DNA of 64,000 nt from Rhodospirillales bacterium (GTDB taxonomy: Bacteria; Pseudomonadota; Alphaproteobacteria; Rhodospirillales; Magnetospirillaceae): NCBI GenBank assembly GCA_014380005.1, contig JACMKT010000152.1, positions 62,001 to 126,000 of the forward strand, given 5' to 3'. The translations under genes and the position numbers were made by a program. The notes beneath the pieces were generated by a model. That model saw nothing but the letters and a program-made list of their open reading frames with translations. It was not told where the DNA came from and ran no database searches. The stretch's first letter is position 1, and every line of letters begins with the position of its first letter. This document shows, piece by piece, positions 17,697 through 27,438 of the stretch.

Positions 17697-18476
17697 GTGA
17701 AGGTTGTCATTCTTTGCGGCGGTCAGGGCACGCGCATCCGCGACGTCGCCGACAATATCCCCAAGCCCATGATCCCGGTCGGGCCGGCCCCGATCCTGTG
17801 GCATGTGATGAAGACTTATGCTAGCTGGGGCCACACGGAATTCATCCTGTGCCTGGGCTACAAAAGCCACATCATCAAAGAATTCTTCCTGAACTATGAA
17901 GCCTTTACCAACGACTTCACCCTGACGCTGGGCCGCTCCAAAGGGATCGAGTACCACGGCGATCATGACGAAAGCGGCTGGAAGATCACCCTGGCCGAAA
18001 CCGGCCTCGATTCGCTGACCGGAACGCGGGTCAAGCGCATCGCGCCCTATCTGGGTGACGACGAAGAATTCATGCTGACCTATGCCGATGGCGTGGCTGA
18101 TGTGAATTTGGATGCGCTGGTGGCGCACCACCGTTCCCATGGCAAGCTGCTGACCGTCACCGGCGTGCGCCCGCCGGGCCGCTTCGGTGAATTGGGCATG
18201 GACGGCGCCGGTCAGGTGCGCGAGTTCAACGAGAAGCCCCAGACCAGCGAGGGCTGGATTTCCGGCGGCTATTTCGTCTGTAACCGCCGTGTGCTGGATT
18301 TCATCGGCGACGACAACGTCATGTTCGAGCAGGACCCCATGCGCCGCATCGTCGAGTCGGAAAATTTGATGGTGCATAAGCATGACGGCTTCTGGCAGTG
18401 CATGGATACCTATCGCGATTACGCCCTGCTCAATGATTTGTGGGCCGCCGGCAAGGCGCCGTGGAGACGCTGGTAA
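17697..18476 (+). CDS. rfbF: Glucose-1-phosphate cytidylyltransferase
   Basis: VVILCGGQGTRIRDVADNIPKPMIPVG, FILCLGYKSHIIKEFFLNY, YADGVADVNLDALVAHH, GFWQCMDTYRDY; GTG start at 17697. Confidence 0.93.
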   Translation: MKVVILCGGQGTRIRDVADNIPKPMIPVGPAPILWHVMKTYASWGHTEFILCLGYKSHIIKEFFLNYEAFTNDFTLTLGRSKGIEYHGDHDESGWKITLAETGLDSLTGTRVKRIAPYLGDDEEFMLTYADGVADVNLDALVAHHRSHGKLLTVTGVRPPGRFGELGMDGAGQVREFNEKPQTSEGWISGGYFVCNRRVLDFIGDDNVMFEQDPMRRIVESENLMVHKHDGFWQCMDTYRDYALLNDLWAAGKAPWRRW

Positions 18477-19546
18477 TGCGCGCATCGTTGTCGTCTCTGG
18501 CCGGTAAGCGGGTCCTGATCACCGGCGATACCGGCTTCAAGGGCTCGTGGCTGGCTTTGTGGCTGACCGAATTGGGGGCCGAGGTCACCGGCTTCGCCCT
18601 GGCGCCCGAGGGTGACCGTCCGCTGTTCGATCTGCTGGGTCTGCGCCAGTACATCCGCCATGTGGACGGCGATATCCGCGACCTGGACCAATTGGCCCGG
18701 GTGTTCGACGACACCCAGCCCGAGGTGGTGCTGCATCTGGCCGCCCAGGCACTGGTGCGGCTGTCTTATGCCGAACCCAAGCGGACCATGGACACCAATA
18801 TCGGCGGTTCGGTCAATTTGCTGGAATGCGTCCGCGCCTGTCCCTCGGTGCGTTCGGTGGTCTATATCACCTCGGACAAATGCTACGAGAACAAGGAATG
18901 GGTGTGGGGCTACCGCGAGACCGACGAGCTGGGCGGGCGTGATCCCTATTCGGCGTCCAAGGCGGCGGCGGAGCTGGTGTTCTCGGCCTATTGCTCCAGC
19001 TTCTTCGACGCGCGCCCGGAGCTTGGCATCGCCAGTGCGCGGGCCGGCAACGTCATCGGCGGCGGCGATTGGGCTCTGGACCGCATCATCCCCGATTGCA
19101 TCCGCGCGCTGGAGGCTGGCCGTCCGGTGCCCGTGCGCAATCCCAGCGCTACCCGCCCGTGGCAACATGTGCTGGAGCCGTTATCGGGCTATCTGACCTT
19201 GGCTGCGCGCTTGCTGGAGCAGCCCAAGCGCTTCGGCGGTTCGTGGAATTTCGGCCCGCCGGTGGGCTCGGCCCGCAATGTGGGCGATCTGGTGAAGGAT
19301 TCCGTGGGCTATTGGGGCGAGGGCAGTTTTGAGATCACCCCCGAAGCCAATGCCCCGCACGAGGCCCGGCTGTTGCAGCTCAACACCGACCGCGCCGCCA
19401 TCGATCTGAACTGGCGCTCGCGCTGGAACGTGGACCAGACCATCGAGCGGACCATCGGCTGGTATCGCCAAGTGGTGCGCGAAGGCGCCAGCCCGCGCGC
19501 CGTCTGTCAAAGCCAGATCGTGGAATATATGGAGGCTCAGCGGTGA
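18476..19546 (+). CDS. rfbG: CDP-glucose 4,6-dehydratase
   Basis: VLITGDTGFKGSWLALWLTELGAEVTGFAL, HLAAQALVRLSY, TSDKCYENKEWVWGYRE.D.LGG.DPYSASKAAAEL. Confidence 0.93.
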   Translation: MRASLSSLAGKRVLITGDTGFKGSWLALWLTELGAEVTGFALAPEGDRPLFDLLGLRQYIRHVDGDIRDLDQLARVFDDTQPEVVLHLAAQALVRLSYAEPKRTMDTNIGGSVNLLECVRACPSVRSVVYITSDKCYENKEWVWGYRETDELGGRDPYSASKAAAELVFSAYCSSFFDARPELGIASARAGNVIGGGDWALDRIIPDCIRALEAGRPVPVRNPSATRPWQHVLEPLSGYLTLAARLLEQPKRFGGSWNFGPPVGSARNVGDLVKDSVGYWGEGSFEITPEANAPHEARLLQLNTDRAAIDLNWRSRWNVDQTIERTIGWYRQVVREGASPRAVCQSQIVEYMEAQR

Positions 19547-19992
19547 TCGATGGTGTGACCGTCACCCCCCTGCGCCAGTTCATGGACGAGCGCGGCAAGG
19601 TCATGCACATGCTGCGCGCCGATTCGCCGGTATTCCAAAGCTTCGGGGAAATCTATTTCTCCACCGTTCATCCCGGCGCCATCAAGGGCTGGCACATCCA
19701 CAAGCGCATGGTGCTGAATTATGCGGTGCCCCATGGGCACATCAAATTCGTGCTGTATGACGACCGCGACGGCAGCCCGACCAAGGGGGAAATCCAAGAG
19801 ATTTTCCAGGGGCCGGAAAGCTATAGCCTCGTTACCGTGCCGCCTTTGGTGTGGAGCGGCTTTAAGGGCATCGGAACGGAAACCGCCATCGTCGCCAATT
19901 GCGCCTCCATCGCCCATGACCCGGACGAGATCGACCGCATGGATCCGTTCGATCCGCGCATTCCCTATGATTGGGCATTGAAGCATCGATGA
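19543..19992 (+). CDS. dTDP-4-dehydrorhamnose 3,5-epimerase-like cupin (likely CDP-4-keto-6-deoxyhexose epimerase)
   Basis: FMDERGKVMHML, FGEIYFSTVHPGAIKGWHIHKRM, LVTVPPLVWSGFKGIG. Confidence 0.8.
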   Translation: MIDGVTVTPLRQFMDERGKVMHMLRADSPVFQSFGEIYFSTVHPGAIKGWHIHKRMVLNYAVPHGHIKFVLYDDRDGSPTKGEIQEIFQGPESYSLVTVPPLVWSGFKGIGTETAIVANCASIAHDPDEIDRMDPFDPRIPYDWALKHR

Positions 19993-20927
19993 GCACCATC
20001 CTCGTCACCGGCGGGTTCGGCTATGTGGGGGGGCGTCTGGCCGCCCGGCTATTGGCAGACGGTCACCACGTGCGTATCGCCACCCGCCGCGCCGCCGCCC
20101 CCGCCTGGGCCGGTGACGCCGAATTGGTCACGGTGGATTGGCGCGACGGCTTGGGCGCCTTGTGCCAAGGCGTGGACACGGTGCTGCATCTGGCCGCCAT
20201 GAGCGAGGTGGATGCCGTCCGCGATCCGGTTATGGCGCTGGATATCAACGCCGTGCTGACGGTGCGCCTGCTGGAAGCCGCCATGGCGGCCGGTGTGCGG
20301 CGCTTCGTCTATTTTTCCACCGCCCATGTCTACGGCGCCCCCCTGGCCGGCACCATTACCGAGACCACCCTGCCGCGCCCGGTGCATCCCTACGCCATCA
20401 CTCACCGCACCGCCGAGGATTTCGTCCTCGCCGCCCACGATGCCAAGCGTATCCAGGGGCTGGTGGTGCGGCTGTCCAATGTCATCGGCGCCCCTGCCGA
20501 TAACGGCGCCGAGCGCTGGACCTTGCTGGTCAACGATCTGTGCCGAACCGCCGTGACCAATGGCCGCATGGTCATGCGTTCCAGCGGCATGCAGCATCGC
20601 GATTTCGTGCCGCAGGCGGATGTGGAAGCGGCGATTGTGCACCTGCTTGCCACGGATGATTGGGGCGACGGTTTGTTCAATCTAGGCCTGGGCCGTTCCA
20701 TGACCGTGCGCCATATGGCGGAACTGGTGGCGTCCCGCGCCGCCGCTTTGGGTATCACAGTCCCGTTGGACTGTCCGCCACCGGCCCTGGGGGAAAATGC
20801 CGTGCCGCTGGACTATCGCATCGACAAGCTGCGCGCCACCGGCTTTGCTCCGCGCGGTGACATCATGGCCGCCGTGGACGAGACGCTGGTGTTCTGCCGT
20901 GACCATTTTTCTCGGGATGTGCGATGA
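19989..20927 (+). CDS. NAD-dependent epimerase/dehydratase family sugar reductase
   Basis: ILVTGGFGYVGGRLAARLL, YFSTAHVYGAP, HPYAITHRTAEDFV (YxxxH variant of YxxxK). Confidence 0.8.
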   Translation: MSTILVTGGFGYVGGRLAARLLADGHHVRIATRRAAAPAWAGDAELVTVDWRDGLGALCQGVDTVLHLAAMSEVDAVRDPVMALDINAVLTVRLLEAAMAAGVRRFVYFSTAHVYGAPLAGTITETTLPRPVHPYAITHRTAEDFVLAAHDAKRIQGLVVRLSNVIGAPADNGAERWTLLVNDLCRTAVTNGRMVMRSSGMQHRDFVPQADVEAAIVHLLATDDWGDGLFNLGLGRSMTVRHMAELVASRAAALGITVPLDCPPPALGENAVPLDYRIDKLRATGFAPRGDIMAAVDETLVFCRDHFSRDVR

Positions 20928-22966
20928 CCGCCACGCCGCTGATTTCCCCCCCTTTGATTTCCATCGTCATCCCCACCTACAATCAGGCCGACTGGCTGCG
21001 CGAGGCGCTGGATTCGGTCATGGCCCAGGACTTCACCGACTGGGAAGCCATCGTCATCAACAACTTCTCCGATGACCATACGGAAGAGGTTGTGCGGTCT
21101 TTCGCCGATCCGCGCGTGCAATTGGTCAACTTCGCCAATCACGGCATCATCGCCGCCTCGCGCAATGTGGGCATCCGCGCGGCCAAGGGCGAGTGGGTGG
21201 CGTTCCTGGATTCCGACGACATCTGGCATGGCGACAAGTTGTCCACCTGCGTGGCTCGCATGGCCTCGGACATCGACATCGTCACCCATGGCGTGCACTT
21301 TTATTGCGACGGCAAGGTGTTGCGCGATTGGCATCCCGGCCCGGAAGCCCGCGCGAATATCCGCAATTTGCTGTTCGAGGGCTCGGCCATGTCGCCTTCG
21401 GCCACCATGGTACGGCGCCAGTTGCTGGAGCAAGTGGGTGGCGTTTCCGAAGATTTGGCCCTGCGCACCGCCGAAGATTACGAATTGCAGCTGAAGCTGG
21501 TTGAGGCCGGCGCGCGCATCCGCTTCCTGCCGCTGATCCTGTCCAAATACCGCATCCATCCCGGCCAGATGAGCAAATCGGCGACCCGCCATATGGAGGC
21601 GACGCTGCTGGCGGTGCTGACCCATTACCGGCTGCTGCCCCAGCGCTCGGCCTGCGATGTGGTCCGCCTGCGCCGCCGCCGCGCCACCTTGCTTTATGGC
21701 GCTGGCCGCTTGTTCCAGCAGGCGGGAGAGATGGTGCCGGCGGTGCGTTTGATCCTGCGGGCGCTGACCACCTTCCCCTTCCTGCCCAAGGCGTTCGGTG
21801 CCCTTGCCCTGGCCTTGCTGTCCGGGCGCCGCTGCTGCCCCGCCAAAGACCCCATGGCGGTTGAGGGCCGGGTGCGCGTGGTCATCAATGGCATCCACGC
21901 CAAGACCGGTGGTGGCGTTACCTATTTGCGCAATATGCTGCCCCATCTGGCTGCCATCCATGATCTGGAGCTGCATCTCTTCCTGCATGAAAGCCAGTAC
22001 GAGCTGTTCGGCGAGCCGCCGGAGGGCATCCAGCTTCATTTGTTCGAATTCCGCACCAGCTTCATGCGGCTGCTGGCCTGGGAACAATTGGCCTTGCCGT
22101 TCCTGGCGCGGGTCATGGGGGCCAAGACGGTGTTCTCACCGGCCAATTACGGGCCTATCTTCGCGCCCAACCCGGTGATCCTGCTGCGCAATTCCCTGGC
22201 TGTGCTGCGTCGCGAGCCGCGTCTGTCCAAGCAGGCCTATTGGATCGGGCTGGCAATCGCCACGCTGCTGTCGCTCGCCACTTGCCGTGGTGCCATCGCG
22301 GTGTCCGATTATGCCCGCCGTGCCTTGGGTTTCCGCGGGCTGTTCGGCGGCAAGGTCAAGGTCGTCCATCACGGCGTCGATCCCCTGTTCACCTATGATC
22401 CCAGCGTGGCCGAGGGCGATTACGTCCTTGCCGTTTCCGACATCTATGTGCAGAAGAATTTGCACGGCCTGATCGGCGCGTGGCAGCGTGTGGCGAAATC
22501 CCATACCGACGTCACCCTGAAGATTGTCGGCCGCATTGTCGATGTGGGCTATTTCGACGAGATCGAACAATTGGTGCGCAAGCACGGACTTGGAGATCGC
22601 GTCCAGTTCCTTGGCGCGCGGTCACCGGCGAAATTGCGCGAGTTGTATCGGTCCTGCCGCACCTTCGTGTTCCCCTCCACGGTGGAAACCTTCGGCAATC
22701 CGTTGGTGGAGGCCATGGCCTGCGGTGCCCCGGTAGCCAGTTCCAACGCCGCCGCCATGCCGGAAATCGTTGCCGACGGCGCCTTGCTGTTCGACCCCAT
22801 GGATGTGGACGACATGGCGGCCAAGATCAGCCATCTGCTGAGCGAGCCGGAGGCCCGGCGGGAGTTGCGGGCCAAGGGTGTGGCGCGGGCAGCGCTTTAT
22901 TCCTGGGCGGAAACCGCGCGGCGGACGGCGGATATCTTGAGGATTGCGGCGGGCAAGGGGGCCTGA
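20924..22966 (+). CDS. Two-domain glycosyltransferase: N-terminal GT2 + C-terminal GT4
   Basis: N-terminal SIVIPTYNQADWLREALDSVMAQDF, FLDSDD; C-terminal VVINGIHAKTGGGVTYLRNML, YVLAVSDIYVQKNLHGLI, PSTVETFGNPLVEAMACG. Confidence 0.87.
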   Translation: MTATPLISPPLISIVIPTYNQADWLREALDSVMAQDFTDWEAIVINNFSDDHTEEVVRSFADPRVQLVNFANHGIIAASRNVGIRAAKGEWVAFLDSDDIWHGDKLSTCVARMASDIDIVTHGVHFYCDGKVLRDWHPGPEARANIRNLLFEGSAMSPSATMVRRQLLEQVGGVSEDLALRTAEDYELQLKLVEAGARIRFLPLILSKYRIHPGQMSKSATRHMEATLLAVLTHYRLLPQRSACDVVRLRRRRATLLYGAGRLFQQAGEMVPAVRLILRALTTFPFLPKAFGALALALLSGRRCCPAKDPMAVEGRVRVVINGIHAKTGGGVTYLRNMLPHLAAIHDLELHLFLHESQYELFGEPPEGIQLHLFEFRTSFMRLLAWEQLALPFLARVMGAKTVFSPANYGPIFAPNPVILLRNSLAVLRREPRLSKQAYWIGLAIATLLSLATCRGAIAVSDYARRALGFRGLFGGKVKVVHHGVDPLFTYDPSVAEGDYVLAVSDIYVQKNLHGLIGAWQRVAKSHTDVTLKIVGRIVDVGYFDEIEQLVRKHGLGDRVQFLGARSPAKLRELYRSCRTFVFPSTVETFGNPLVEAMACGAPVASSNAAAMPEIVADGALLFDPMDVDDMAAKISHLLSEPEARRELRAKGVARAALYSWAETARRTADILRIAAGKGA

Positions 22967-22969
22967 GCA

Positions 22970-24157
22970 GTGCCCCGAACGCTGATCGTCACGTTGCCGC
23001 CCACGGAAGGCGGGGTTCCGGCCAAGACCCGCATCCTGGCCGAGGAATTGGCGCGGCGCGGCCATGACGTGACCGTCGCCTTTTACGCCCCGGTATCCAG
23101 CCACCCCCATCTCAGCCCGCCCAGTTGGAAACCATGTGCCAAGCCGGGACGTGAAGTCGGGCGCTGTTTTGATGATGGTTTTGCTTCGGTGGCGGTGGGT
23201 TGCCGCTGGCCCGAGCTGGAGTTCAGCTACTATCGCCCGTCGTCCAGTTGGCGCGAGCTGATCCAGTCCCACGACCGCCACATGGCCGTGGGCGGCACCT
23301 GTCTGATCTCCTATCCGCTGCTCATGGCGGCAATCCCCCATCTGGTGTGGTGCGCCAGCGATATGCTGGGCGACCGCTTGGCCCGCCGTCAGGCCATGCC
23401 GCTGCTTCGCCGCGTGCTGGACGGCATGGTGATCGGGCCGGTCCAGGCCGCCATGGAGCGGGAGATTCTCAGCGGGCCGGGCCATATGGTCACCGTCGGC
23501 GCCTATGCCCAGCACATGTTCCGCCGCCTGGGCTTTGAGACCAAGCCCATGGGTACGCTGCCCATCCCCACCGATCCGGTGCGGTTTGCCCCGCCCAGCC
23601 TGCCGCCCAATGCGGGATTGGTGGGTTTTGCCGGCCGGCCCAACGATCCGCGCAAGAACATTCCCCTATTGGCTAAGGCAATCGTCCTTGCCCATGCCAT
23701 CGATCCCCGCATCCGCCTGAGTCTGACCGGCTGTCCCGATCCCGCTTTAAGCGCCACGCTGCGCGCCCTTGGGGCTGAGCGGCTGGTGGAGTGGGCGGGT
23801 GTTTTGCCCGCCGAGGCCCTGCCCGGCTTCTATGCCGGCCTGGACGTCTTCGTCATTCCGTCCAGCCAGGAAGGCTTTGGTATCGTCGGCATCGAAGCCA
23901 TGGCCTGTGGCGTGCCGGTGATCTCGACCCGTTGCGGCGGGCCCGAAGATTATGTGCGCGACGGCGAGACCGGCTTTTTGGTGCCGGACGATGCCCATGC
24001 CCTGGCAGACCGCATCCTTGCCGTGGTCACCGACCGCGATTTGCGGGCGCGCCTGTCCGCAGGCGCCCGCCAGCGTGCGGTGGAGTGCTATTCGCCAGAG
24101 CGTTTCCGTGCCGCATTGGACGAAAACTGGCGAATTGTCTGGGGTGAAACGCCGTGA
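22970..24157 (+). CDS. Glycosyltransferase family 4 (GTG start)
   Basis: VGFAGRPNDPRKNIPLLAKA, VIPSSQEGFGIVGIEAMACGVPVISTRCGGPEDYV. Confidence 0.88.
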   Translation: MPRTLIVTLPPTEGGVPAKTRILAEELARRGHDVTVAFYAPVSSHPHLSPPSWKPCAKPGREVGRCFDDGFASVAVGCRWPELEFSYYRPSSSWRELIQSHDRHMAVGGTCLISYPLLMAAIPHLVWCASDMLGDRLARRQAMPLLRRVLDGMVIGPVQAAMEREILSGPGHMVTVGAYAQHMFRRLGFETKPMGTLPIPTDPVRFAPPSLPPNAGLVGFAGRPNDPRKNIPLLAKAIVLAHAIDPRIRLSLTGCPDPALSATLRALGAERLVEWAGVLPAEALPGFYAGLDVFVIPSSQEGFGIVGIEAMACGVPVISTRCGGPEDYVRDGETGFLVPDDAHALADRILAVVTDRDLRARLSAGARQRAVECYSPERFRAALDENWRIVWGETP

Positions 24158-25251
24158 CCCGGCTTCTCTACATGGTCAGCCATCCCATCCAATATCAGGC
24201 GCCGCTGCTGCGCCGGATCGCGGCGGAACCGGGCATCCAACTGCGGGTGGTGTTCGAGGCCGTGGACAGTGTCGGTGGCTATTTCGATGTGGGCTTCGGC
24301 ACCGAAGTGAAGTGGGACGTGCCGTTGCGCGGCGGCTATGACAGCGTCTGCCTGGACGACACCTGCCTGACCAAAGAAATCGCCGCCAGCGACGTGGTGT
24401 GGCTGCACGGCTGGGCCTCGGGCGCGCTGCTCAAGGCGCTGGGCATCGCGCGGGCCAAGGGCAAGCCCGTGCTCATGCGGGGCGAGAATTGGGACGGCGC
24501 CATGCCCGAGCAACCGGGGCTCAAAGGCTGGCTGCGGCGGCGGTTCCATGGCTGGGTGTTCGCCCGCTGCGCCGGTTTCCTCGCCATCGGTTCCAAGAAC
24601 CGCGACTATTATGTTGCCCGTGGGGTGCCGCCCCGTTCGGTGTTCTCCGTCCCTTATGCGGTGGACAATACCTTCTTCGCCAGCCGCGCCACCCCATCGG
24701 AAATGGCCGCCCTGCGCCAGCAATTGGCTTTGCCGCCCGACCGCCAAGTGGTTCTGTATTGCGGCAAATTCATGCGCCGCAAGCGCCCCGATCTGCTGAT
24801 GCGGGCGTGGCAGCATCTGCCCGAACCGCGTCCCGTCCTGCTCATGGTGGGCGACGGCGAAATGCGGGATGAATTGGCGGCCATGGCCGGGGACGGCGTC
24901 GTCTTCGCCGGTTTCCGCAACCAGACTCAATTGCCGGGCCTCTACGCCTTGGCCGACGTGTTCGTGCTGCCGTCCGAACGCGAGCCCTGGGGCCTTGCCG
25001 TCAACGAAGCCATGGCCTGCGGCACCGCCGTGGTGGTCAGCGATCAGGTGGGCTCCGCCTTCGATCTGGTGGATGAAAGCACCGGCGCGGTGTTCCCTGC
25101 CGGTGACCAGGACGCCTTGACCCACGCCTTGGCGCGGGTGCTGGCCGATGGGGCAAAGCGCGGTGCCAACGCCCAGGCCAGCATGGCGGATTGGGATTTC
25201 GAAGCCGATCTGCGCGGCCTGAAGGAGGCGTTGGCCCATGTCGCCGGCTGA
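24154..25251 (+). CDS. Glycosyltransferase family 4
   Basis: VLYCGKFMRRKRPDLLM, LPSEREPWGLAVNEAMACGTAVVVSDQVG. Confidence 0.88.
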   Translation: MTRLLYMVSHPIQYQAPLLRRIAAEPGIQLRVVFEAVDSVGGYFDVGFGTEVKWDVPLRGGYDSVCLDDTCLTKEIAASDVVWLHGWASGALLKALGIARAKGKPVLMRGENWDGAMPEQPGLKGWLRRRFHGWVFARCAGFLAIGSKNRDYYVARGVPPRSVFSVPYAVDNTFFASRATPSEMAALRQQLALPPDRQVVLYCGKFMRRKRPDLLMRAWQHLPEPRPVLLMVGDGEMRDELAAMAGDGVVFAGFRNQTQLPGLYALADVFVLPSEREPWGLAVNEAMACGTAVVVSDQVGSAFDLVDESTGAVFPAGDQDALTHALARVLADGAKRGANAQASMADWDFEADLRGLKEALAHVAG

Positions 25252-26299
25252 CCGCGCCCTGTCCATCATCCTGGTGGGTCAGACCATCAAGGGCAGCCGC
25301 ACCCCTCAGCGGGTGCGGGCGTTGGAGCGGCTGGGCCACCGGGTCCGCGTGGTTCCCATCAACCGCCCCAACGCGACCTACGAAGACCCGCCAAGCCTTG
25401 CCGACCGCATCCGCTATCGCCTGCGTCTGCCTGCCGATCCCGCCGGTGCCAATGGGGGATTGCTGGCTGAAGCCAAGGCGGGGTGCGATCTGGTGTGGGT
25501 CGAGGCGGCGCCCATGATCCGTGCCGCCACCCTGCGCGCGGTCAAACAGGCCAATCCTGCCGCGCCGCTGGTGTGGTATTCGGAAGACGACACCATGAAC
25601 CCCCGCCACCGCTCGCGCTGGATGGAGCGGACATTCGGGCTGTTCGACCTCTGGGTCACCACGAAATCGTTCAATGCCAAGCCCGAGGAAGTCCCGTCCT
25701 TGGGCGCGCGCCGGGTTCTGTTCGTCCATAACAGCTTCGACCCCACCGTGCATTGCCCGGCCAGCCTTGACGAAGACGAGCGCCGGGAATGGGGCGCCGA
25801 TCTGGGCTTCGTGGGTACGTTCGAGGCGCCGCGGGCAGCCTCGATCCTGCGTTTGGCTCAGGCCGGCTTCACCGTGCGGGTCTGGGGCAATGGGTGGTCG
25901 GCCCTGGCGGGCCGTCATCCCAACCTGATGGTGGAGAACCGTCCGGTCTATGATGATTCCTATGCCCGCGTGGTTTCGGCCAGCCGGATCAATCTGGCCT
26001 TCCTGCGCAAGGGCAACCGCGATTTGCAGACTTGCCGGACCATGGAGATCCCGGCCTGCGGCGGTTTCATGCTGCATGAATACAGCGCCGAAGCGGCGGC
26101 CCTGTTTCCGCCCGACCGCGCGGCGGCCTTCTTTGCCGATGATGACGAATTGTGCCGCCAAGCCGCCCATTGGCTGGCGGATTCGCCGGCCCGGCTGGCG
26201 GTGGCGGAAGCTGGGCGCAATCATGTGCTTGAAAATGCCCATAGCCACGACGAAAGGCTGCATGCCATTCTTCGCGACGCATTAGGGGATGCTGGATGA
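25238..26299 (+). CDS. CgeB-like glycosyltransferase
   Basis: VWYSEDDTMNPRHRS, DLGFVGTFEAPRAASI, RTMEIPACGGFMLHEYSAEAAALFP. Confidence 0.7.
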   Translation: MSPADRALSIILVGQTIKGSRTPQRVRALERLGHRVRVVPINRPNATYEDPPSLADRIRYRLRLPADPAGANGGLLAEAKAGCDLVWVEAAPMIRAATLRAVKQANPAAPLVWYSEDDTMNPRHRSRWMERTFGLFDLWVTTKSFNAKPEEVPSLGARRVLFVHNSFDPTVHCPASLDEDERREWGADLGFVGTFEAPRAASILRLAQAGFTVRVWGNGWSALAGRHPNLMVENRPVYDDSYARVVSASRINLAFLRKGNRDLQTCRTMEIPACGGFMLHEYSAEAAALFPPDRAAAFFADDDELCRQAAHWLADSPARLAVAEAGRNHVLENAHSHDERLHAILRDALGDAG

Positions 26300-27432
26300 A
26301 GGTTCTGGTGAACGCAATTTCCGCGCGGATGGGGGGCATCGTCACCTATACGCGGAATCTGCAAACAAGTTTTTCCGAGCGGGAGGTGGATGCGGAATTC
26401 GCCGTGTCCGCCCGTTTCCCGCAGGACGGCCCCGCCTTTTCCCATTTGGCGGCCAGTGACCTGCGTCCTGCTGCCCGCTTGGTGTGGGAACAGCTGTTCT
26501 GGCGGCGCATCGTTGCGCGGCGCAAGCCCGACATCTTGTTCTCCTCGGCCAATTTCGGTCTGTTCAACGCCCCGGTGCCCCAGGTCCTGCTGGTGCGCGA
26601 GGGCGGCCTGTTCGACCCGTTCTACCTCGCCAACGTGGCGCCGCAGCAGGGGGTGAAACAGGCGCTTCAGCGCAGCATCCGCCGCCGCGTCATCATCGCC
26701 TCGGCCCGTCATGCCGACCGCGTGCTGACCCCCAGCCAATCCACCGCCAATTCCTTGTTGCTGTGGGCGCCCGATCTGGAATCCAAGATTACGGTGACGC
26801 CCTACGGCACCCGTGCCGAACAGTTCCGCCCGGCAGAGGGCAGCCGCCGGGTCTGGCGTGCGGATGGAATCCTAAAGCTTCTTTATGTCTCGGTCTATTA
26901 TCCGCACAAGCAGCCGGGTCTGGTGTGCCGGGCGGCGGAGGCGCTGCAAGACAGCGGTGTTGCCGCCCGCGCCACCATCACCATGGAACTGACCGAGACC
27001 AAGGATTTCAAGGGCGGCGCCCATGATGGCAAGCTGATGGCGCGGGCTCACGCCAACGGGCTGTTGGATTGCGGCCGCAAAAGCTACGACAGTTTGCCCG
27101 ATTTGTACCGCAACCATGACGTCTTCGTGTTTCCCTCCATCTCGGAAACCTTCGGCCATCCCATGGCCGAGGCGCTAAGCAGCGGCATTCCCTGTGTGGT
27201 CGCCGACACGCCGGTCAACCGCGAAATCTGCGGCGATGCGGCGCTGTATTTCGAGCCGTTGTCGCTGGCCTCCCTGCTGGGCTGCCTGCGCCAATTGGAC
27301 ACCGAACCGGGATTGCGCGACACTTTGGTTGAACGCGGGCGCGACCGCGTGCTGCAATTCTTCACATGGCCGCAACATGTGGACCGTCTGCTCGCCGTCT
27401 TCGACGACATCATGCGGATTCGGAAGGGCTAA
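26296..27432 (+). CDS. Glycosyltransferase family 4
   Basis: KVLVNAISARMGGIVTYTRNL, VFPSISETFGHPMAEALSSGIPCV. Confidence 0.87.
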   Translation: MKVLVNAISARMGGIVTYTRNLQTSFSEREVDAEFAVSARFPQDGPAFSHLAASDLRPAARLVWEQLFWRRIVARRKPDILFSSANFGLFNAPVPQVLLVREGGLFDPFYLANVAPQQGVKQALQRSIRRRVIIASARHADRVLTPSQSTANSLLLWAPDLESKITVTPYGTRAEQFRPAEGSRRVWRADGILKLLYVSVYYPHKQPGLVCRAAEALQDSGVAARATITMELTETKDFKGGAHDGKLMARAHANGLLDCGRKSYDSLPDLYRNHDVFVFPSISETFGHPMAEALSSGIPCVVADTPVNREICGDAALYFEPLSLASLLGCLRQLDTEPGLRDTLVERGRDRVLQFFTWPQHVDRLLAVFDDIMRIRKG

Positions 27433-27438
27433 GGGCAC

